This document shows, one piece after another, positions 45,984 to 54,500 of a stretch of 64,000 bases of DNA; position 1 is the first letter of the stretch; each line of letters begins with the position of its first letter. Under the pieces are notes generated by a model. The model ran no database searches, was not told the DNA's origin, and saw only the letters and a program-made list of their open reading frames with translations. Made by a program: the position numbers and the translations under genes. The DNA lies in the NCBI GenBank assembly GCA_009840115.1, contig VXOJ01000014.1:1-64000 (forward strand), in the 5' to 3' direction. This DNA is from Gemmatimonadales bacterium. Lineage in GTDB: Bacteria; Gemmatimonadota; Gemmatimonadetes; Palauibacterales; Palauibacteraceae.

Positions 45984-46775
45984 GTGAACTTGTCGCATCT
46001 TACACCTGAGGAAGTCGAGCGATTCGCCAGCCGGAGGTCGGCGTCACCCCCCCGCGGGAAGACGGCCGACCACCTGGCGGCGTGCGCCCTGTGCCGGAAG
46101 GAAGTGGAGGCGCTGCGGGACGTCATCGCGTTTCTCGAGGGTCTGGCCCCGCATCGGCCGCCCGACGGATTCGCGGAGGGCGTCGCCCGGCGGGTCGACC
46201 TCGCGGGCGCCGCGCTCGATCACCGGTTGGCGGAGTTGCCCGAGTGGGCCCCCGCGCCTTCCTTCGCGAGCGACGTTCTGGCGCACGTCGACCTGCCCCA
46301 CCCGGCGCTCGACCGCGCGCTCTCGAGGCTCCGCACCTGGTCTCCCGCCCCGGCATTCGCTTCGGCGGTGATGGCCCGCGTGCGACTGCCGGTCCCGTGG
46401 CCCGAACGCCTCCTGCGCTTCGCGCGGCGGCGGCGGGCGGCGCTGGCCACGGCGGGCGCGGCCATGCTGACCGTGTCGGGCGGCGCCGCGGCCTGGCTGT
46501 TCGGCGCTCAGGGTCTGGCGCCCGGCCAGCTGCTCGCCGTTGCCTTCGGCGGCGCGCGCACCGTCCTTGTCGACGCCATGCTCGCGGCGGGCCGCCTGGC
46601 GTACCGTCTCGGACTCGTGGACGCGGGCGGATCGATCGTCGACCGGATCAGCCCCACCGCCGCGCTCGGCAGCCTGGCGCTGTCGAGTCTTGTCGGACTC
46701 GCCTCGCTCTGGTTCATGGCCAGGCTGTTCCGGCAGCCGCTTCCGCAACGCGTGCGCGTCGAGAGGGCCGCATGA
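45984..46775 (+). CDS. ZAS-type anti-sigma factor, membrane-bound
   Basis: 263 residues. His30, Cys34 and Cys37 make the HX3CX2C zinc motif of ZAS anti-sigma proteins. Residues 62-142 hold three copies of a 31-residue unit (FA..V...V.L then W.PAP), anchored at Phe63, Phe94 and Phe125. Two hydrophobic segments at about 152-174 and 225-248. GTG start. Binding to the upstream sigma factor is inferred from motif and order. Confidence 0.85.
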   Translation: MNLSHLTPEEVERFASRRSASPPRGKTADHLAACALCRKEVEALRDVIAFLEGLAPHRPPDGFAEGVARRVDLAGAALDHRLAELPEWAPAPSFASDVLAHVDLPHPALDRALSRLRTWSPAPAFASAVMARVRLPVPWPERLLRFARRRRAALATAGAAMLTVSGGAAAWLFGAQGLAPGQLLAVAFGGARTVLVDAMLAAGRLAYRLGLVDAGGSIVDRISPTAALGSLALSSLVGLASLWFMARLFRQPLPQRVRVERAA

Positions 46776-48373
46776 CCCGGGCGCTGGCGTTCCTCGCCTG
46801 TCTCGCGGTCGCGCTTCCCGTCAGCGCACAGGAGGTCGGCATCGCCGACGCCGCGATCACGCTCTCCGCCGGCGGGCGGGCGGAGTTGTGGTTCGAACTG
46901 GAGGGCGGGACCGAGCATCGACTTCGTTTTGAGGGCGAAGCCGTCGAGGTGGACGGTATCGGGATCGGATCCTATGCGGAGCGCGGAGGCCTGGAGAGCG
47001 CCTGGCGCGGTTTCCTCCGCGAACACGCGGGAGAGGATGCTTCCTCGGTACGCGGCGGCCTGGTGGAATTTCGACGGTTCCTGGAGGAGTGGACATCGTC
47101 GGAGGAGGCCGCCGACCGGGACGCGGCCCGGGCCCTCGCCGCCCGGATCGACGCGATTCTCGGGCTCACCTCGCCGTCGCCGGCCGGCGCGGCGCCCGCC
47201 CCTTCGGCGGGCGAGCCGGCAAGGGATATTTCCGGTCGGCCCGGACCCATGCAGATCGTCCCCGGCGGACTTGGCTTCGACGTCACCGGCGAACTGGACC
47301 GCCTGCGCGACGCGCTCGGGCGGCTCGGCGACTCGGGCGACTTCATCGAGGATCGGCTGGCCATGATCGTGCACGGCGACTACGAGCTCCTCGCCGAGGC
47401 CACGATCCCGGGAGATGTCGCCATTCTCGACGGCACGCTGAGACTCGCCGGGGGGGTCGAGGGCGACATCCTCGTGCTGGACGGTGCGCTCGTGCTGGAC
47501 GGCGGTGCGCGCGTGCGAGGCGATGTGCTTCAGGTGGGAGGCGAGGTCGACTACGGTGAAGGTGCGTCGGGGGTCGAAGGGGAGATTCTCTCCGACATCC
47601 GGCTGGCGCCTCCGGCACCCCCCACGAGGGCGGCGACGGAAGCTCCCTCCGCTCGGCGGGTCGAGTCGTTCGAAGCCCCGATGCAGATGCGGCCCGCACA
47701 GCCGGGCCTCGGGTCGCGTATCGCACGCAACTTCGGGCGGGCCGCCGAGGGCGTGATCGCCGCGGGTTGCGCGTTCATGGTCCTGGCCGCACTCGGCTTG
47801 CTGCTCGTGTATGCCGGGCGCCGCCGGCTGGAGACCGTCTCGGACACCGTGCGGCTGGAGTTCGCCCGCTCGTTTGCGATGGGCCTCGCCGGGGAGGTGC
47901 TGTTCCTTCCCGTGCTTCTCGTCCTCGCCGTGCTCGTCATCACGTGGCTGGTCATACCCTTCTTCCTGCTCGCCGCAGGGCTCGCCGGGCTCTTCGGATA
48001 TCTCGCGGCGGCCCACGCCGGCGGCGAGATCTTCGCCCGACGCCGCTTCCGCTCCGAATGGCTGGAGAGACTCCGCCGCTCGAACTCCTACTACTACGTC
48101 GTCAGCGGACTCGCGCTTCTGATGCTCCCCTTCGCGGCCGGCGCCGCCCTGTGGGTGTTCGGCGGCGCGGCGGATTTCGTGCGCGGCCTGATTCTCTTCG
48201 TGGCCGGCGTCGGCACATGGGTCGCCGTCACGGCCGGTTTCGGCGGTGTCCTGCTCACGCGGGCCGGCGGACGGAGCGTCGTGATCGACTGGTCCGCGGA
48301 CCCCGCCACCGGCGAGGGCGCGTCGCCGGGCGCCGGAACCGATCCGCCGGCCGACCCCGTGGACGATGCCTGA
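46772..48373 (+). CDS. Bactofilin-like multi-pass envelope protein
   Basis: 533 residues, ATG overlapping the anti-sigma stop (ATGA). Signal peptide at 1-20 (ends VSAQ). Residues about 200-275 contain beta-helix-type repeats (GDVAILDGTLRLAGG, GDILVLDGALVLDGG, GDVLQVGGEV) as in polymer-forming bactofilin domains, here outside the membrane rather than cytoplasmic. A Pro/Ala linker leads to hydrophobic segments at about 327-347, 375-410, 443-463 and 470-495. Function unknown; probably the sensed or regulated envelope component of this operon. Confidence 0.78.
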   Translation: MTRALAFLACLAVALPVSAQEVGIADAAITLSAGGRAELWFELEGGTEHRLRFEGEAVEVDGIGIGSYAERGGLESAWRGFLREHAGEDASSVRGGLVEFRRFLEEWTSSEEAADRDAARALAARIDAILGLTSPSPAGAAPAPSAGEPARDISGRPGPMQIVPGGLGFDVTGELDRLRDALGRLGDSGDFIEDRLAMIVHGDYELLAEATIPGDVAILDGTLRLAGGVEGDILVLDGALVLDGGARVRGDVLQVGGEVDYGEGASGVEGEILSDIRLAPPAPPTRAATEAPSARRVESFEAPMQMRPAQPGLGSRIARNFGRAAEGVIAAGCAFMVLAALGLLLVYAGRRRLETVSDTVRLEFARSFAMGLAGEVLFLPVLLVLAVLVITWLVIPFFLLAAGLAGLFGYLAAAHAGGEIFARRRFRSEWLERLRRSNSYYYVVSGLALLMLPFAAGAALWVFGGAADFVRGLILFVAGVGTWVAVTAGFGGVLLTRAGGRSVVIDWSADPATGEGASPGAGTDPPADPVDDA

Positions 48374-49313
48374 TGCCCGAATAGCCCGGGCAACCCGTGG
48401 CAGGGGCCCTGCCGCGTGGACGCTGCCGGGCCTGCTCGTTTCGCTGGCGCTCAGCGGTGGGGTGACGCCCGCCCGGGCGCAGGAGTGGCGGGATTTCCGC
48501 GCGGCGCGACCGCTCGGCGACCTGGAGGCGCTGGACGTCGAACTGATGTACGCGGGCGGGCGGCTCGACGTATCCGCCTCGGAGACACAACTCCTCTACG
48601 ACGTGCGGCTCCGTTACGACGCCGAACGTTCCCTGCCCCGTCGTGAATGGCGTCGTGCGGGGCGCGCGGGACACCTTCGGCTGATCACGTCTTCGTCTCC
48701 GGAGGATGGGCGCGATGCCGACGATACCGCGCGGTTCGGCGACCTGGAGCTCGAACTCGAGGATCTTCCTCGCGACGCGGACGCGGCCGGGAGGCTGGAT
48801 CTGTCCCTGAACTCCTCGGTGCCCACGGATCTGCGGCTGGGGATCGGTGCCGGACGAGCGCGCCTCGACCTCGGCGGCGCCCACCTTACGGCGCTTGAAC
48901 TCCTCACCGGCGCCGGCGACGTGGAGATCGGCTTCGCCCGCGAGAACCGCGCGGCGCTGGAGTTGCTGTCCATCAAGTCGGGCGCCGCGGCCTTCATGGC
49001 CGAGAATCTCGGCAACGCCCGCTTCCGGCGCCTGGAGTTCTACGGTTTCGTGGGCGACGTCGTCCTGGACTTCTCGGGAGCCTGGCGGTCGAGCGCCGAG
49101 GCCGAGATCAGGATGGGGCTGGGTGAACTCCTGATGCGGGTTCCCGCGCATATCGGCGTCCGCGTGCGGCGCAGCGGACTCGCCTCGCTACGCGCCGCGA
49201 ACTTCGAGAAGGTGGGAGACTACTGGTTGAGTCCGAACTGGGAGACGGCACGCGTGCGGCTGGAGGTCACGCTGGTCGCCGGACTCGGCTCCGTCATCGT
49301 GGAGCACGGCTAG
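48366..49313 (+). CDS. Secreted toastrack-like (DUF4097-type) protein
   Basis: 315 residues. N-terminal signal sequence with TLPGLLVSLALSGGVTPARA, cleaved about before QEW. The remainder is almost all beta with repeated ladders (LRLGIGAGRARLDLGG, LELLTGAGDVEIGF, FRRLEFYGFVGDVVLDFSG), the pattern of toastrack/adhesin-like folds seen in LiaF- and DUF2154/DUF4097-type proteins. ATG overlaps the previous gene by 8 bp. Likely works with the preceding membrane protein. Confidence 0.72.
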   Translation: MPDARIARATRGRGPAAWTLPGLLVSLALSGGVTPARAQEWRDFRAARPLGDLEALDVELMYAGGRLDVSASETQLLYDVRLRYDAERSLPRREWRRAGRAGHLRLITSSSPEDGRDADDTARFGDLELELEDLPRDADAAGRLDLSLNSSVPTDLRLGIGAGRARLDLGGAHLTALELLTGAGDVEIGFARENRAALELLSIKSGAAAFMAENLGNARFRRLEFYGFVGDVVLDFSGAWRSSAEAEIRMGLGELLMRVPAHIGVRVRRSGLASLRAANFEKVGDYWLSPNWETARVRLEVTLVAGLGSVIVEHG

Positions 49314-49331
49314 CTCGTTGAGCACGGCTGG

Positions 49332-50249
49332 CTAGCCGCCCGCAGCCTCCTCGCGTGAGGCTTCCACCGCCTCGAGCCGGGTGACGGCCGCGGATGCGAT
49401 GCGCGCGAAGGCCCGGGCTTCGGGTGCGGCCGGTCTTCCGATCGACGTCGGGACCCCTCGATCGCTCTCCTCGCGCACGGCCACGCCGAGCGGGACGGCG
49501 CCCAGGAAGGGCACGTCGATCGAGCCGGCGAGCCGCTCGCCGCCGCCGGCGCCGAAGATGTCGTGCGTCTCGCCGCACCCGGGACACGCGAAGCCGCGCA
49601 TGTTCTCGACGATGCCGAGGACCGGCACATCGAGTTTCTCGAACATCCGGATCCCGCGCAGCACGCCCCCGACCGCCACATCCTGGGGCGTGGTCACCAT
49701 GACCGCTCCGTCGACGCGTACGAGTTGACACAGCGACAACTGCGCGTCGCCCGTCCCCGGCGGCATGTCGATCACGAGGTAGTCGAGTTCCCCCCATGCG
49801 ACCTGCTGAAGGAACTGGCGGATAACCCCCATGATGATGGGTCCGCGCCAGATCGCCGGAGCGTCCTCCTCGATGAGGAATCCGATGCTCATGAGCTTCA
49901 CGCCGTGCGCCACCAGGGGCACGACCTCTTCGCGGTCGATCCGGGGCTTCTCCTGGATGCCGAACATGGTCGGAATGTCCGGACCGTAGATGTCGGCGTC
50001 GAGCAGTCCGACACGATGGCCCTCCCGCGTCCAGGTTGCGGCGAGATTCGTCGAGATGGTGGACTTTCCGACGCCGCCCTTTCCCGAACTCACCGCGACG
50101 ACGCGACCCACGCCCGGCATGGGTGGCGCCTGAGAGGGGTGGCGTCTCGCCGCTTCCCCGTCGCCCGCCCTTGGTGGCGGTTCGGGACGCCTGGGAGCGG
50201 GGTCCATGATCGGAAGCGGCCGCGGGCCGGGGGTCGGTGTGTCGGACAC
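49332..50249 (-). CDS. mrp: Mrp/ApbC family Fe-S carrier ATPase
   Basis: 305 residues. Deviant Walker A SSGKGGVGKST at 54-64, Walker B YLVIDMPPGTGD, and CPGC cysteine pair near residue 224 that binds a bridging Fe-S cluster in the dimer. The N-terminal MIP18-like domain of many Mrp proteins is missing, replaced by ~45 Pro-rich residues. GTG start at 50249, 14 bp after nfu; an ATG at 50207 is an alternative. Convergent with the toastrack gene across 18 bp. Confidence 0.92.
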   Translation of the reverse strand: MSDTPTPGPRPLPIMDPAPRRPEPPPRAGDGEAARRHPSQAPPMPGVGRVVAVSSGKGGVGKSTISTNLAATWTREGHRVGLLDADIYGPDIPTMFGIQEKPRIDREEVVPLVAHGVKLMSIGFLIEEDAPAIWRGPIIMGVIRQFLQQVAWGELDYLVIDMPPGTGDAQLSLCQLVRVDGAVMVTTPQDVAVGGVLRGIRMFEKLDVPVLGIVENMRGFACPGCGETHDIFGAGGGERLAGSIDVPFLGAVPLGVAVREESDRGVPTSIGRPAAPEARAFARIASAAVTRLEAVEASREEAAGG

Positions 50250-50263
50250 GGGTTCGCGCTCGA

Positions 50264-50515
50264 CTACGCGACGGCCTCGACGGAATGGACCGCTGGGAGC
50301 GCGTGGCAGAGGTGCTGTTCGATCCCGGCGCGAAGCGTCGCGGTCGACATGGGGCAGTCGTAGCAGGCGCCGACGAGCCGGACGGCGACGCGTCCGCTCT
50401 CCGGGTCGAACGAAACCAGCTGAATGTCCCCTCCATCCGAGCGCACCGCGGGACGGATGTCGTCGAGGACTCTCTCGATCTCGTCGAGCGTGCTCTCAAC
50501 GGTGGCGGTGCTCAA
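50264..50515 (-). CDS. NifU C-terminal-like Fe-S scaffold (Nfu)
   Basis: 83 residues covering just the Nfu domain. Cys51 and Cys54 in GACYDCPMS hold a 4Fe-4S cluster at the dimer interface; RSDGGDIQLVSF is the conserved front part. TTG start at 50515. Gene order with mrp suggests a cluster assembly and transfer pair. Confidence 0.9.
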   Translation of the reverse strand: MSTATVESTLDEIERVLDDIRPAVRSDGGDIQLVSFDPESGRVAVRLVGACYDCPMSTATLRAGIEQHLCHALPAVHSVEAVA

Positions 50516-50621
50516 ATCGTCTGGATCCTGGCGCGGGTCGGGGAGTGCTTCCGTGCCCCGCGGACACCTCGAAGTCGACGTCCGGAGGGCTTGAGAAAGG
50601 TAGGATTCCGCCGTCCGGCGG

Positions 50622-53021
50622 TCAACGAGAGCCGGGCAGAAAAAGAAGTTCGCTTGCCGCCTTCGAGGGCGGACGGCCCGGGCGGAGTTCGATGAGCGGA
50701 CTCTCCGTCCACACGGCGCCCATGTCCCGATAGTGCGGATCGAGCGGGTTCCCGGCCTGCCCCGTGGGCAGCAGGAAGTAGCCCGCCATGTCCGAGGGCG
50801 CGGCGCGGGCGACGAATCTCGAACTGGGGCCCGCCTCGCTCACGACGGGGACCTTCCACGCGGTGGAGTCGAGACGCGATCTCAGCGACGGAGCGTCGGG
50901 GCGAACCGTGTGGGGCCCGCCGCGCGACGGATAGGGTCCGACGTGGAAACCGAACAGGCGGTCGAGCCACGCCACGGTGCCGAGCGGGTGTGCCGACCGC
51001 TCGCGGTGGACCTCTCCCCACGAGCTTCCGGACACGGCCGCCGCGGTGCGGGCCGCCTCTTCCTCCAGCGTCTCGAGGCGCTCGACCTCGGGCGTGCGCG
51101 CATCGTCGATCCAGGCGCTGTCCGCGGTGTCGACGATCTCTATGAACGCGAGATCGGGGAACCAACCATCGCCGTCGTCGAACTCGTCGGCGACGATGAG
51201 TTCGCGAAGGCGGTAGAGCCAGGTGAAGAAGGGCGCGGCACCCCGGGACTCCGTTTCGGTGCGCAGATCCCAGCGCTCGAGCAGGAGCGCGAGCGAGTCG
51301 AGGCCGGCGCGGCGAGCGGCCCGGACGGCGCGCGGCCGGTAGCGCTCGGCCCAGAGGCTGTGGCTGTCCAGTTGCGTCTCGCGCATCTCCTCCACCGTCC
51401 AGCCCGACGCTCGAGACACGAGATCATCGATGCGCCGTGCCCGGAACGGCGGCGGGTAGTAGACGCCCACGCGTCCGAACAGGGTTCTCGCCTGGAGGTT
51501 GTTCGCGCTGACGAGATACCCCCGTTCCGGATCTCGCAGCGCCGGCATCGCTTCCGGCGGCCAAAAGCCGGGCCAGCCCTCGGGCAGGCGTTCGAAGGAA
51601 ATCGGAGAGGCGCCCTCTCCAGTCGGGCGCAGGGGCACGGACCCCGCCATGCGGTAGCCGATCTCTCCGCTCGACGCCGCATAGATCACGTTCTGATGAG
51701 GCGAACGAAAGTGCGCCACCGCCGCCACGAACGCGTCCGCGTCGGAGGCCCGGTTCATCTCGAGCAGGGCCGCGAACGGCCCCCCGGGTTCGAGTCCCGT
51801 CCACAGCAGCGACAGCGTGAGTCCCCCGGCCGGCACGACGTCCGTGATCACCGGGCCGCGTACCGTCGAACGGACGACCCAGGTCTCCGGCTCGCCGCGC
51901 CCACGCACGAGAATCTCCTCCGTCCGGGTCTCGAAGGGTCGCCAGTCATCAGTGTCGCGATACATCGACCCGTCGAGGTTGATGCCTTCGACGACGAAAT
52001 CCGCGTCATCCACCTCCGCGTTCGTGAACGACCAGGCGATATCCCGGTTGAGTCCGACGATGACGCCGGGCGTGCCCGGGATCGAGAGGCCCGCGACGGC
52101 CAGGCCCGAATCCTCGGCCGCGATGCCGTTCAGGTACCAGGTGGAGGGTGCCCGGAGGGCAAGGTGCATGTCGTTCGCGAGCAGCGAGGCGCCGTCCGCC
52201 GTGCGCGATCCGGCCAGCGCCCACGAGTTCGAGGCGTGGAAGCCGAAGCGGGAGAGCTGAATCAGAGGGTCTGGGGACGAAGCCGCGGGGTTCGGACCCA
52301 CAGGAAACGGAGTCTCCGCGGAGGCGAGGCGGGGCGGCGGAGTGCCGGAGGGGAGCGTGTCCTGGAGGATGGTGGGTCCCCAGGCGGGGTATCCGGCCCC
52401 CAGCGCCCGCCGGTGATCCGCGTCGAGCGTCGCGAGCGCGCTCATCCGGTCCAGTTCCTCCCGCCAGTCGGAGAGGTCCAGCGACATGATGCGGCCGATC
52501 GAGACGGACGCCTGCGGGCTCCACGGCTGCGGCTCGATGCCGAGGATGAGGAACTCCGGGGGCCAGGGGCCCCGCCAGCTCGCGATGCGGGCGTTGACCC
52601 CCTCCGCATACGCCTCGAGGAGGGCCCGCTCCGTCTCCGATACGTCGTCCAGTTCGCGGCCCGCCGCCGACCACACGTCCAGCGTACGCATGAGGCGGTC
52701 CGCGTCGAGGGCGGCCGGACCGAAGAGTTCGGCCAGGCGCCCGCGCGCGACCCGCTGGAAGAGCTCCATCTGCCACAACCGGTCGGAAGCGTGGATGAAC
52801 CCCTGGACGCGCACCACGTCGAGTTCGGTCCCGGCGGAGATGGAGGGGATCGCCCACTCATCGAACGTCACCGCGGCGGGCGCCGCCAGGCCCGGGAGGA
52901 CATGCTCGCCGGATCTCGGCTGCATGGATCGTTGCAGGTGGAACCACGCAAGCGTCGTGAGACCCCCCCCGATCACGAGGCCCGCCGCCAGCCCGACTCC
53001 CGCGCGGCGCCGAAGGCTCAC
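50622..53021 (-). CDS. Penicillin acylase family hydrolase
   Basis: 799 residues, Ntn-hydrolase. An N-terminal hydrophobic segment (about 8-27) is a signal or anchor. The proenzyme would self-cleave before Ser264 in HASNSWALAGSRT, followed by ANDMHL and later the Asn of SPHQNVIYAASSGEIGYR. Family substrates include beta-lactams and acyl-homoserine lactones; here unknown. GTG start overlaps the STAS gene stop (GTGA). 106 bp separate its end from nfu. Confidence 0.9.
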   Translation of the reverse strand: MSLRRRAGVGLAAGLVIGGGLTTLAWFHLQRSMQPRSGEHVLPGLAAPAAVTFDEWAIPSISAGTELDVVRVQGFIHASDRLWQMELFQRVARGRLAELFGPAALDADRLMRTLDVWSAAGRELDDVSETERALLEAYAEGVNARIASWRGPWPPEFLILGIEPQPWSPQASVSIGRIMSLDLSDWREELDRMSALATLDADHRRALGAGYPAWGPTILQDTLPSGTPPPRLASAETPFPVGPNPAASSPDPLIQLSRFGFHASNSWALAGSRTADGASLLANDMHLALRAPSTWYLNGIAAEDSGLAVAGLSIPGTPGVIVGLNRDIAWSFTNAEVDDADFVVEGINLDGSMYRDTDDWRPFETRTEEILVRGRGEPETWVVRSTVRGPVITDVVPAGGLTLSLLWTGLEPGGPFAALLEMNRASDADAFVAAVAHFRSPHQNVIYAASSGEIGYRMAGSVPLRPTGEGASPISFERLPEGWPGFWPPEAMPALRDPERGYLVSANNLQARTLFGRVGVYYPPPFRARRIDDLVSRASGWTVEEMRETQLDSHSLWAERYRPRAVRAARRAGLDSLALLLERWDLRTETESRGAAPFFTWLYRLRELIVADEFDDGDGWFPDLAFIEIVDTADSAWIDDARTPEVERLETLEEEAARTAAAVSGSSWGEVHRERSAHPLGTVAWLDRLFGFHVGPYPSRGGPHTVRPDAPSLRSRLDSTAWKVPVVSEAGPSSRFVARAAPSDMAGYFLLPTGQAGNPLDPHYRDMGAVWTESPLIELRPGRPPSKAASELLFLPGSR

Positions 53022-53593
53022 GGGTCCGGTCGATCCGGGGGAGCGGGAGATGGCGGTCCCGCGTCGAGCAGGGCGTGGCGGAGCGAGACGTAGCGCTCGC
53101 CGTCACGAATCACGAGGGCCCTCGCGACGAGATCATCGAGCAGCCCGCGTACGCGGTCGAGAGGAAGTTCGAGCCGGTCGGCGAGCGGCGAGGCTCCCGT
53201 GCGCCCGAGACTCCACACCTCGCGCCACACCTCGGTGGCGCCGGGGTCGAGCGCGCCCATCAGCAGCGGTTCCCCTTCGGTACTCTCGGCGGCGGCGGCG
53301 AGCCCCCGGTGCCGGAGGACCGAGTCGATGGGTCCGAAGTGGTGCTCCGCGATCCCGCGAAAGAGGATGAAGGACCGGCGCGTGGAGGCATCGGACGCGA
53401 GCAGGACGAGCTTCGCGACGATTTCGTCCGCGCACGAGAAATCGATCACGGGGACGTGACGCAGGTCGAGTACCGCAAGGACCGTGCGGTCCGCGTCGGC
53501 GATCTGGCGTTCGACCGTCGCCCGCACCGTGCGCCCGGTGGGACGGGTCACGAGGTAGCTGAACAGCGTCGTGTGAGCGACGGCCGGTCTCAC
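53018..53593 (-). CDS. STAS-like protein with C-terminal winged-helix-like part
   Basis: 191 residues. Residues about 20-100 have a STAS/DUF4325-like pattern (TVLAVLDLRHVPVIDFSCAD), with Ser53 where anti-sigma antagonists carry the phosphorylated Ser/Thr. Residues about 118-172 look like a winged helix (PLADRLELPLDRVRGLLDDL, ALVIRDGERYVSL). GTG start four bases after the STAS-HATPase stop. Proposed partner or substrate of the kinase-like protein upstream; the DNA-binding role is inference. Confidence 0.65.
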   Translation of the reverse strand: MRPAVAHTTLFSYLVTRPTGRTVRATVERQIADADRTVLAVLDLRHVPVIDFSCADEIVAKLVLLASDASTRRSFILFRGIAEHHFGPIDSVLRHRGLAAAAESTEGEPLLMGALDPGATEVWREVWSLGRTGASPLADRLELPLDRVRGLLDDLVARALVIRDGERYVSLRHALLDAGPPSPAPPDRPDP

Positions 53594-53597
53594 GAGA

Positions 53598-54500
53598 TCA
53601 CGCCCTTTCCCTCTCGACGCGCTCGGGCAGGACGATCAGCACCTGAGCGCCGGGAAAACGGGGCAGATCCGTGCTGAGCGGCTCGCCTTCGTCCCAGTCC
53701 GGCACCCTGGCGATACTCGCATCGCCGCTTCGGATACGGATGGCGCCGTTCCACTTGATGATCTGGCTGCGGATCGCCTGGAGGCCCTGGCCGCGGCCGG
53801 GATCGGGGAAGCGCGACTCGCCGTGCAGAAAGGCCGCCTCCAGCGCCGCGGCCGCCGACCACCGCTCCCCGTACCGGCGCGCATGCTCGGCGCCCAGGGA
53901 GCCCTCGAAGCCGACGCCCACGTCCATCACGGCGAGCACGACGACGTCGCGGCCCAGACGCCGTCGCCACCGGTATCGCTGCGCACACACCCAGCCGATC
54001 GAATCGGCGTGTTCGAGGATGTTCTGGCACACCTCCGACAACATGACGGAGAAGTGGATCACGGCCGGCCGGGGGTAGCCGAGCCGGTCGTGCAGGATGC
54101 GCTGGGCGCGGTCCCGCACACCCTCCACGACCGAATGGACATCTTCGTGGGAACGGATCGTCGTGACTTCGATGAGGGCGTCGGAGATCTCGAGCGACGG
54201 CTTCGGCAGGCGCTTCAGGTCGAACACCTGTGCGGCGGCGGGCCAGAAGCGCATGCGGTTGATATAGGAGCGGACCTCGGAGTCGCGCGGAGGCTCGATC
54301 AGGGGCGGCAGTCCGGTGCGCAGGCGCGCCTCCTGGCCGACCGCCAGAAGGCCGATGAGCCCGTACGGCGAAACCCAGCCGACGGAGCGGGCATCGAGCA
54401 GGAGACGCGCCTCTGGGTTGCCCTCCGAGCGGACGCGCCGGACCAGCGTCTCGAAGGAGGACTCATCCAGGCGTTCGGGGACGCGGACGACCCGGCTCAC
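53598..54500 (-). CDS. STAS-HATPase fusion, RsbW/SpoIIAB-like
   Basis: 300 residues. The N-terminal ~90 resemble a STAS-like domain (ARLLLDARSVGWVSPYGLIG). The C-terminal half is a GHKL ATPase: N-box with Glu156, Asn160 and His164 (EVCQNILEHA), G1 DVGVG at 193-197, G2 GRGQG at 235-239. No histidine phosphotransfer domain or membrane segment is visible, so this looks like a soluble anti-sigma kinase rather than a sensor kinase. GTG start overlapping the pfkB stop (GTGA). The frame continues upstream as a shadow of pfkB. Confidence 0.75.
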   Translation of the reverse strand: MSRVVRVPERLDESSFETLVRRVRSEGNPEARLLLDARSVGWVSPYGLIGLLAVGQEARLRTGLPPLIEPPRDSEVRSYINRMRFWPAAAQVFDLKRLPKPSLEISDALIEVTTIRSHEDVHSVVEGVRDRAQRILHDRLGYPRPAVIHFSVMLSEVCQNILEHADSIGWVCAQRYRWRRRLGRDVVVLAVMDVGVGFEGSLGAEHARRYGERWSAAAALEAAFLHGESRFPDPGRGQGLQAIRSQIIKWNGAIRIRSGDASIARVPDWDEGEPLSTDLPRFPGAQVLIVLPERVERERA

